64,000 nt of DNA, taken from positions 22,464,828 to 22,528,827 of the forward strand of contig NC_091141.1 of the NCBI RefSeq assembly GCF_041381155.1, given 5' to 3'. Position numbers and translations under genes: made by a program. This document shows positions 57,401-64,000 of this stretch, in pieces. The notes beneath the pieces are model-generated. The model saw only the letters and a program-made list of their open reading frames with translations, was not told the origin of the DNA and did not search any database. The stretch comes from Argopecten irradians. Lineage: Eukaryota; Mollusca; Bivalvia; Pectinida; Pectinidae. How positions within the stretch are numbered: the first letter of the stretch is position 1; each line of letters begins with the position of its first letter.

Positions 57401-60094
57401 TGTAACGTCTTGTGCTTTAATCTGGTTATTTGAAGTTGACAAAGCTTAAAAGATTTGACACGTACTTGAATAAATGTTCAAGTCGGCGGTTTCCTTCTAT
57501 TTCTCTGGCTGTCGGACCCTCGTAATTTGATTTGGCTTCAATCAGATCTTCAGCTCCCGACTCCCAGTCATCTTCATCATCCTCACCCTCGTCATCGACG
57601 TCTGAAATCAGACTCGCAAGTTAAAATAGAAACAAAAGTCCTGACAGCTTTCCTCATTGCAATCTTCAATCAAATTCTGAAATAAGTTTAAATAGCAACA
57701 TTGATCTTCAAAATCTGAAGTCCTACTCCCAAATATGCACAAATTACCCCTTTTATCATAAACATCTGATTTGTGAAACCAACAAGAGCTGTTGGAGAAC
57801 AGCAAAGCTCGCCTATTCAGAAGAAGTTGATGTTCAAGTATTTACTATTTAAAAATATCAAGCAGTGCCCTCAGTCTATATTATTTTTCCTCCAACAGAA
57901 GTTGAAATGTCTATTTTGCAGTATAAATTTTTTATGGTAAACACAGACAATGTTATGAGTCTATGTGAAAAAACTTAAACATGGAAATATGACAAATTAA
58001 CAGACTCAAAAACCCCTAAAGGGCCCCAAATTGGTTGTATTATCACGTTCAGCATCCATACACATTAGGAAAATAAAATCATAAACATTTATGATGACTT
58101 AAGCTTAAACAATAGACAAAATAGAAACTTGCTCAAAAACTTTAACATGGAAATATGACAAATTAACAGACTCAAAAACCCCTAAAGGGCCCCAAATTGG
58201 TTGTATTATCACGTTCAGCATCCATACACATTAGGAAAATAAAATCATAAACATTTATGATGACTTAAGCTTAAACAATTGACGAAACAGAAACTTGCTC
58301 AAAAACTTTAACGTGAAAAGGGACGCCAACGCTGACGCCGACGCCAGGGTGACAACATTAGCTCCCCCTATTCTTCGAATAGGCGCGTTAAAAAAATATT
58401 CATTTCTGGGGCTATTAATGGAAACATGGAATAGAAAATGTAATATAACACTGCTAATTCTAGCTGGAAATGCATCAAGGTAAAACTGAAATACATCATA
58501 AACGGCAAAACTGCAGTGGAAAAAATCCTTTATTTTGCTCTGCATTTGCATTTTTGGTTAAAAAATCATCAAAAATTTCAGTTTGCGATATTTGGACATC
58601 AAACATTTGGTGACTTCAACATGTCTGTAATTTAAAAGCTTCATCAATCAATGGTGTTGTTTGATTTTAGAGTGTAGCAGTCTTACCGGCTTCATCAATG
58701 ATGAAATTTGAGAGTCTCGGCTTCTTCTTCTTTCTCCTTCCATCTTCATCCTCTTCTTCCTCAGAATCATATTCCTGAAAAAAAAATACAATCAACATTT
58801 TAAACACAACAGATAAAATACGGTTTGCAATTTACATATAGATTTCAAATAAATTTTACATAGCACAGATACAGGAAATTTATAGTAGGCTTATGAGTTA
58901 TTTCTCATTTAATATTTTTTTATCTGTGATTTTCTGACTGATTCCAACACTAGTATTAAAACATTGATTCCTTTAATCTGAAGGGGACAAATAATTAATA
59001 ACTTTAAATTACCTCTTCATCTTCTGACAGCACATTCTTCCGTCGATGTCGGACATCCACGTCACTACCTTCTCCCTAAGGGAATAATTGAGGAGAGTTA
59101 GAACTTTGCTGATGAAATTAGGCAGCTTCATCATGATAAAATTACAATTATACATTGTACAAAATAATCACTATATATTGTGCTTCATCAGCGAATAAAA
59201 GACCAGACAATCATCAAACTTGTTACGAGCATTTCCATTGGCTTAAAAATTTACTTTATCAGCCCATAAAGGAAAAAATGGCGTCGCCGTTTGTAACGTT
59301 GCTTCTGATTGGCTGAGATGACGGCGTAATGATTTCATAGACAAAAGAGTCCCAAAATGAATTTTAAATATTGAAGAGATTATCTTTAGTAAATTGAATT
59401 ATAAGGATTAATTTGAATAGATTTTTTATGTTATGGAGATATAACACAAAAATCTGAGTGTACTCTCATCATAAACCGCTTCGCGGTTTATTTAGAGTAC
59501 ACTCAGATTTTTGTGTTATATCTCCATAACATAAAAAATCTATTCAATATTGTGCTTCATCAGCGAATAAAAGACCAGACAATCATCAAACAAAATTTTC
59601 ATTGGGGTACTTCATGTAATATCTGCCAATTTTGGCAATGTAAATCTGTATGTTGTGATAGAACGGTTAAAAAGAGAATCTTGTCTGCATATTCCTATGC
59701 TCTAAAGAAGCTAATTTAAATCTATTGAATACATACAATCACATGGTACATGCATGTCCAAAAGGAATGTTTCATTTGCTGGAAACCAACCCCTCTACTG
59801 CGGCTGTTCTTACTGATCAATTGCTGTTATATCTACAGAGTATACGTATCCACCTCTGTATAAGGACTGTTATTGGCTGTTATGTCTACCAAGTACCCAC
59901 CTTTGTACAATGACTGTTATTGGCTGTTATGTTTACCGAGTACCTACCCCACTATCAGATCCACTCCCCCTGCTTCCGGCTGGACTCCTGCCACCTCCAC
60001 TCCCCGAGACACTGCCGGCGGGACTGCCAGGACCACTGGTACTGTGTACACTCTCAGGGTCGGAGAAATCACTGTCCGCACTATCGTCAGACAT
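45439..60094 (-). CDS. SUPT5H: Transcription elongation factor Spt5, DSIF large subunit (complete, 23 exons)
   Basis: Exons, 5' to 3' on the minus strand: 59948-60094, 59013-59075, 58687-58774, 57466-57601, 57005-57136, 56380-56479, 55803-55937, 55364-55480, 54642-54737, 54315-54379, 53781-53962, 52773-53083, 51545-51642, 50970-51039, 50570-50695, 50109-50234, 49524-49716, 49189-49294, 48472-48708, 47892-48076, 47105-47367, 46241-46336, 45439-45573. 3207 nt, 1068 residues (human 1087), phase kept throughout. With Spt4 it forms DSIF, controlling RNA polymerase II pausing and elongation. Acidic N-terminus (to about 180), NGN domain (about 188-275), then KOW domains with near-invariant stretches ([34 protein letters not shown]). 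CTR1 (about 765-842) has P-TEFb-type repeats such as [14 protein letters not shown]2 is Pro/Ser-rich; two KOWs end the protein. Exon 11 uses a GTATCC donor, as does PKMYT1 exon 2. Confidence 0.97.
46730..47086 (+). mobile_element. Hairpin-tailed foldback element, copy 1
   Basis: A unique segment of about 200 bp starts at TTGTTACGTGA and ends in a 156-bp near-perfect palindrome (46931-47086) with a GC-rich apex CCCGGC-TTT-GCCGGG. The outer arm GAATAGATTTTTATTTTG matches the arm of the element at 59.4 kb. It lies in SUPT5H intron 21; the palindrome ends 12 bp from the 5' splice site of exon 21 (donor 47099-47104). Confidence 0.7.
48972..49067. mobile_element. piggyBac-like mini-MITE, copy 1
   Basis: About 96 bp bounded by TTAA, with CTCATTCACACCT at the left, the shared core CCAAGACTGGAACAGTCCATTT, and AGGGGTAAATG at the right. 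TTAA borders fit piggyBac target choice. SUPT5H intron 18. Confidence 0.65.
51264..51354. mobile_element. piggyBac-like mini-MITE, copy 2
   Basis: About 91 bp between TTAA at 51264-51267 and TTAA at 51351-51354. The ends CCCATTCACCCCT and AGGGGTGAATGAG are inverted repeats and the core CTGGAACAGTCCATTTTT matches copy 1. SUPT5H intron 13. Confidence 0.75.
51857..52433. mobile_element. Non-autonomous DNA element with AGGGACAATTCA ends
   Basis: The left end AGGGACAATTCAGTCTAA and right end (reverse complement AGGGACAATTCACTCAGG) are inverted repeats about 577 bp apart in SUPT5H intron 12. The target duplication is unclear, so the superfamily is undecided. The interior frame 52139-52396 has no family resemblance. 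Confidence 0.7.
53570..53765. repeat. SINE-like dispersed repeat fragment
   Basis: Contains GTTGTGTCTACAGACAGACGG and GCTAACTTCGTTGCAGGGGG, motifs I associate with short dispersed repeats in molluscan introns. The segment GGCCGGATAAAGTTGTGTCTACAGACA is tandemly doubled in degraded form (53655-53705). Lies in SUPT5H intron 11. Confidence 0.45.
54917..55108. mobile_element. TA-type MITE, family M1 copy C
   Basis: The best-preserved copy: TA|TTCCGTCTTTGCATATTACAG at the left and the inverted CTGTAATATGCAAATACAGAA|TA at the right, each followed inward by GGTAGGTATTGATTGT. TA target duplication at both borders. About 190 bp, in SUPT5H intron 8. Confidence 0.85.
57782..58387 (-). mobile_element. 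Helentron-like element 3
   Basis: Read on the minus strand: a leading palindromic segment (CCTATTCGAAGAATAGG, about 58366-58383), a GGCGTC-type hexanucleotide microsatellite (58321-58347), two 166-bp tandem cores plus a stub, a unique segment, and a terminal hairpin (GCTGTT / AACAGC, 57788-57803) followed by CTCTTGT (57782-57788). CCTATTC also recurs near the hairpin (57811) as a sub-terminal inverted repeat. Same module order as the element at 3.0-4.4 kb. SUPT5H intron 3. Confidence 0.65.
57972..58312. repeat. 166-bp tandem repeat, two copies
   Basis: ATGGAAATATGACAAATTAA occurs at 57981 and 58147; the units are almost identical, and a third begins at 58312 but runs into the microsatellite. 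Confidence 0.95.
59175..59591. repeat. Perfect 45-bp direct repeats flanking an insertion
   Basis: The same 45 bases, starting ATATTGTGCTTCATCAGCG, occur at 59175-59219 and 59547-59591 without a mismatch. They exactly bracket the hairpin-tailed element at 59220-59546. Confidence 0.93.
59220..59546 (+). mobile_element. Hairpin-tailed foldback element, copy 2
   Basis: A 327-bp insertion starting TTGTTACGAGC and ending in a 133-bp near-perfect palindrome (59414-59546) with apex AACCGC-TTCG-CGGTT. Its outer arm GAATAGATTTTTTATGTTATGGAG is shared with copy 1, and both unique segments contain ATGGCGT and an ATTGGCTG/CAATCAGC-like word. No coding capacity. It lies in SUPT5H intron 1 and is bounded by the 45-bp duplication. 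Confidence 0.75.
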
Positions 60095-60368
60095 GATGTC
60101 TAGTTTTACTGCAATGGTTCAAAAAGTTTTATTATTATTGTAGTATATTCAATTTGACAATCATAATGCATTTTGAAAAATCTTCTCTACTCGTAAACAA
60201 TTTCTGCTTTCACCTTCACCAAGTCCATGTCAGACTTTTATGAAAATGTGGTAACAAACGAATTGTTACCAATTCATGTGCATTTAAAAAATCCTGCAAT
60301 ACATCTATGACTACCGTTACATGGTGAATGTAACTTAAGATAGTGCATAAAGTATCAACTATTATCAG

Positions 60369-60531
60369 CAGGAAATTCAATATTAGACCATACCCGGTAC
60401 TTTTTGCCTGTTAAATCTAGCTATGGTACTGCCTGATTTAAGCTAAATTACATTAGATAGAGTAGAAAAGTACCTCCTGAAATTGCCACAATAGTGCACG
60501 CACTCCTCCCCTGAAGACAATGAAACCCCTG
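60369..60531 (+). mobile_element. hAT-type MITE, family H6, copy 3
   Basis: Same family as 29858-30023 (shared GGTACTTTTTGCC, GCCTGATTT(A/G)AGCTAAATTACATTAGATAG, AATGAAACCCCTG). The left end is degraded (CAGGAAATTCAA) and the 6-mer flanks TATCAG/TAGGTG match at 4 of 6. A truncated fourth piece (ACCCCCTGAAATTGGGATTG) lies at about 61409-61453. Confidence 0.75.
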
Positions 60532-60620
60532 TAGGTGTATCTATATTGTACTAAATATCGGCTGTCTCTTTAAATGAACCAATTTCTTTTTAGTCATACA
60601 GTAAAAGTACTCCCATAACA

Positions 60621-60681
60621 TGAGAGTCGACTGGTCAGCCGTTTTTTTATCGGACCTTATTATGCTGACTGTCGACTCTCA
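60621..60681. repeat. Short palindrome
   Basis: TGAGAGTCGACTGGTCAGC and its near-complement GCTGACTGTCGACTCTCA enclose a 24-bp centre. The open frame across it is not supported. Confidence 0.8.
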
Positions 60682-61270
60682 TTTCCGAAGGCCTATTTCT
60701 TTGATGCAGCTTCCGACGTCAGATGAAGGCGGAAGGAAAAGTGCAATAATATCAATATTTCTTGCTCTAACAGTGATAACATTGATGTGTACTTACAGTT
60801 TAGGTATTAATTATCCCATTAATCTAGGAAACCCATAATTTGAGGCCTCATAAAATAGTATTTTAGCGGATTAGATATGACGAATCCCTTCTGTAACATT
60901 TTGACCTAGTTTCAAATATGGCGGCTGGTTACTACAAAAAACGGAACGTGAATTCAAGCGGGCAGAATGCAAGTAAAAGTTAAGGCAGATCAAGCGTTTT
61001 GGGGACTTTGCAATTCGTTTTTTCTATTTACCGGGCGGATCGCTTTCATCATGAAGTTTTGTCTGGGTCATGAAAGTTTACGTTAGGAGATGTAAATATT
61101 TGTTTTAAATGGATTTTACGGCTGATTTTGTCAAAAAAATTGTTGATTTATGAAAAAGAGGTAGGTTTTTGACATTGATGACGATTTAAATATGATTTAA
61201 ACGTTTTATATTGTCACAATCCAAACTTTGAAAATGTTACCCTCAGCATCGGGTAAATGGCCTATCGGAA

Positions 61271-61329
61271 GTTAGAGGTTAGACACGACGTAATGTTCCA
61301 AAAGTGTCTCGTCGTGCTATACCTCTAAC
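61271..61329. repeat. Short palindromic MITE-like sequence
   Basis: GTTAGAGGTTAGACACGACG is matched by the inverted CGTCGTGCTATACCTCTAAC. A degraded single arm (TTAGAGGTGTAGCATGACAAG) occurs at about 62149. Confidence 0.75.
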
Positions 61330-62885
61330 ATTGTTGGAGTAACAGTAAAAGGTGCTATTATTGAGGAACCTTGGGACAAATAATCACTTTGTTATAAACA
61401 AAAATAATACCCCCTGAAATTGGGATTGTAGCTCCTCCCTTGAAAGATTATGTTTAGGAACCTTGGGACCAAATATCACTATGTTATAAGCACTGTTCGT
61501 CATACAGATCAGATATATTTCATAGGCAAATTATAGGAACATTGACAAGGAATGAAAATTACTGTTTTACCATGAATTTATTGTGGGCGTGTTCGTTAGT
61601 ACTTATAAATATAAATGTTTTAATGGAAAAGTTTTAGCTATAAAATGAAAGGCTAACTTAGAGAAAACCGGCAAGATCTGTTGGTTTACTAGGATGCTTT
61701 TGTTTGTGGAATGGTATACAAGTTTTTTGAAATACAGACAAAAAATGCTCGCATCCTGGTAACATTTACCACTACTGTAGAGTGAGGGTTCATCATTCTA
61801 TACACACCTGAAGATTTTGATAATCTTTTGTAAATAATTAGGTATTAACTGTTTATTCTTTATTCATTATATAGTCAGTTGTAAATGCCTTTTAAGGCTT
61901 GCAACTTTGTTTATGTGTTGTAATATGTTGTAACAAATGTATCGACTCTAAATAAAGATAACTTTGTAGCTTGAAAATGTTTTATCACCAAAAATAAGAA
62001 ACTTAGATGAATGTGAGAAATTATCTCAAAAAGTGAGCATATGTCTCATAGTGTTAATACGGTCAGAGAATCAGGCATAAAATTAATAGTAAATAAACTT
62101 ATCAAAATCTGTAATATGGTACATTGGATTTATTCATTCTGACAAAATTAGAGGTGTAGCATGACAAGATACTTTTGAATTTTCATGTCATGTCTAACAG
62201 ACATTGTCAATCGGAAGTTTCTTAATTCTATGCACCTGTTAATGTTATTGGATTAGGATATTCAAATCATTTTTCCATAGTCTACTTTGACAAGTTGTGC
62301 ACAGGTTGACATAGCAATAATTGTAACAGTAACAAATCAAAGGTGCTTGAAATATACAGTGATAAGTACATTTTTATAATATAGATAAAAAGACAGAACT
62401 TCAAGAACATGTGTTCTGTTGGACGAATATGAAATATTGAAACACAATTGTGCATAATGTGATCAAGTAGCCGGTTCTTCCAGTAAGTTTATCGATGAGA
62501 TTATTAGATCTAATGGTTAAAATGTATGCCGTTCAATGACGGTATAGTGACTTCCATAAACACTGTGAGTGCAGCACCCTAAACATAAAATAGCACCCTG
62601 AATAGGCCTAAACTATAAAGGCTCATAAGGAACTGACGAAATCAGAGTGAGCTGCAGTGAACAGTCGTGAAACGTGTGATAAACAATTCCAGAATATTGA
62701 TGTATCACTACATTCCAGAGACAAATAAGACTGTCAAACATTACATTAGATATGTAATTTCACCGGCGTCTTTTGTTATTTTGGCTGTTAAAGGATTCGT
62801 CAAAGATTTTGGGCCTCTGAAAATAACAAACCTTTCTCTCTATTTTCAATATCCTCGTTTCAGTAGATGGCGCTTCCTTGCAGAT
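61330..62885. other. Gene-poor flank
   Basis: AT-rich DNA with a possible poly(A) signal at 61951-61956 that could end an unseen plus-strand transcript. Open frames such as 62667-62897 have no recognisable family or splice context. Confidence 0.4.
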
Positions 62886-63152
62886 GGCGAGAGCTAGTAT
62901 CTTTAGTTTCGTAGCTTTTGCTGTACTGGTTGGACCTAAGTGTTCGTTTATTAATTAAATACGGACCTTAGGCTTTTACATTGTTTTCAGACGAGCCTAA
63001 GCAAAGCCCTCGCAGGCCTGTATCAAAAACTGCAGGTCCGTCAAAATTTATACTTGAAATAATGACTTTAACCAATGGTCGAACCGGTTGTTCCGAATAA
63101 ACGAAAACGGCGAGAGCTAGTATCTTTAGTTTCGTAGCTTTTGCTGTACTGG
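62886..63152. repeat. Perfect 44-bp direct repeats flanking a 179-bp insert
   Basis: The 44 bases beginning GGCGAGAGCTAGTATC are identical at 62886-62929 and 63109-63152. The insert (62930-63108) has partly complementary ends sharing TTCGTTTATT, so it may be a small transposon. Coding capacity none. Confidence 0.9.
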
Positions 63153-64000
63153 ATTATCTCCCTTTACTCAATTATTTGTTCATCCATTTGTTGAAATACT
63201 TATTAGCTTATTATATGCTAGCTTTAAATTAATAAACAGAAAAAAATGTATGTTTTCTTAGTATAAACAGCAAACAGATTAAGAACTGCACAGTACAGCA
63301 CGGTGTTCAATAAGAACTGCACAGTACAGCACGGTGTTCAATACCTTTACATAAAGAAATCTTTGAGGCACTCTATTCTAAAAAAACCAACAGCCAGTAG
63401 TATTTGTGGTACGATTCTGTAACATCCATCAGAAATTTAGATTAATATTCATATTTATGCTTTTTTTACAAGTCACTTTTTTTGTTAATATTAGTTCAAG
63501 CAACTGCCAAAATACAAATTCAATTGGTGCATTGTTTCTTTTATATTTTTCAGTTCAGCAATTTATACACATGTGGTACTTACCTTAAAGTCAGTGAATT
63601 TCTGACCACTTTGATGCATTGCGTTGTGTTTTTATAGTGTCGGAAGTGTTTATTTACTATAGGGTGAAGCATGAGAAGGACGAGTTCATGTTTCCGTATA
63701 CTCTCGGGAAGTTAATGTCATCACCTTTTAAAATTATATATATACACTGTATAACAAAACTGTTTTGACTAAGCATACATAATACACATTTAAAATGCAA
63801 ATACAGGGGTTATTGATACTGATGATACCCACTTGTTAACTTCGTAATCCTTAATAATCGTAATATTTCCCTGGAGTATCAAGGATACATGTAGGTTGTC
63901 AGACAGTACATTGTATGTGCTCATCGGTAGTAAAATTGCGTTTAATATAGGTATTTAAGTGGTTAACTTAACGAATAAAATAAGAATGAATAATTGATGA
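63153..64000. other. Window end, with a perfect 31-bp tandem duplication
   Basis: AAGAACTGCACAGTACAGC plus 12 further bases is repeated back-to-back at 63281-63311 and 63312-63342. Otherwise AT-rich with no recognised gene. Confidence 0.7.

Larger units (their letters stand above)
60095..61000 (-). promoter_or_regulatory. SUPT5H upstream region, probable 5' UTR/promoter
   Basis: No coding exon upstream of the start codon at 60094. A YY1-like word, CAAATATGGCGGC, sits at 60913-60925 and could mark a TATA-less promoter; such sites lie near start sites in many animal housekeeping genes. A 5' UTR intron is possible because two repeats lie between. Weak inference. Confidence 0.3.

Noticed and set aside
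60620..60838. 72-residue plus-strand frame with a hydrophobic stretch
   Set aside because: Begins inside a short palindrome, has no family match and no splice or promoter context.
1..64000. CRISPR arrays, bacterial operons, phage genes
   Set aside because: Tandem repeats here have no spacer/repeat alternation, and genes have spliceosomal introns; the window is eukaryotic.

Overview
The window looks like nuclear DNA of a bivalve mollusc. It is AT-rich, its genes are intron-rich animal genes, and it is crowded with short non-autonomous transposons. These include elements built from a microsatellite plus 155-166 bp tandem cores, the layout known from bivalve Pearl/Helentron-type elements. The organism call is an inference from gene content and repeat style; I cannot name a species.

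Region by region. 0.8-5.4 kb (+): three exons of a single-pass membrane receptor with a Cys-rich ectodomain, one transmembrane helix and a tail with five YxxL/I motifs. Its intron holds a Helentron-like satellite element and a MITE. 5.4-7.5 kb (-): a Mab-21/cGAS-like receptor (cGLR) with a complete nucleotidyltransferase triad, tail-to-tail with the receptor and only 14 bp between the two stop codons. 8.7-20.5 kb: no intact gene; two Mutator-type MITEs with 9-bp target duplications, a dead copy of the receptor tail exon, a mosaic segmental duplication, and decayed minus-strand retroelement C-termini. 20.9-24.7 kb: a 5'-truncated, broken LINE bounded by a 12-bp target duplication and apparently split by a nested hAT-like insertion. 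25.7-43.4 kb (+): complete PKMYT1 (Myt1 kinase), 15 coding exons, 539 codons. Its introns carry several hAT-type elements and, in the last intron, a 3.4-kb hAT-like transposon nested inside a tandem-repeat element. 45.4-60.1 kb (-): complete SUPT5H (Spt5), 23 coding exons, 1068 codons, convergent with PKMYT1. Its introns hold piggyBac-like, Helentron-like and foldback elements. 60.1-64 kb: upstream flank with short palindromes and direct duplications but no recognisable coding gene.

Functionally, PKMYT1 (G2/M checkpoint kinase acting on CDK1) and SUPT5H (DSIF elongation factor) are unrelated housekeeping genes. The receptor and cGLR pair at the left is a plausible innate-immune neighbourhood. 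Exon boundaries were placed by hand from GT/AG sites, reading-phase continuity and protein family knowledge. For PKMYT1 and SUPT5H every junction keeps phase and the totals are exact multiples of three. The less expected material is in the repeats: three Helentron-like elements sharing one end structure, hairpin-tailed elements in SUPT5H introns, and two insertions flanked by perfect 44-45 bp direct repeats.
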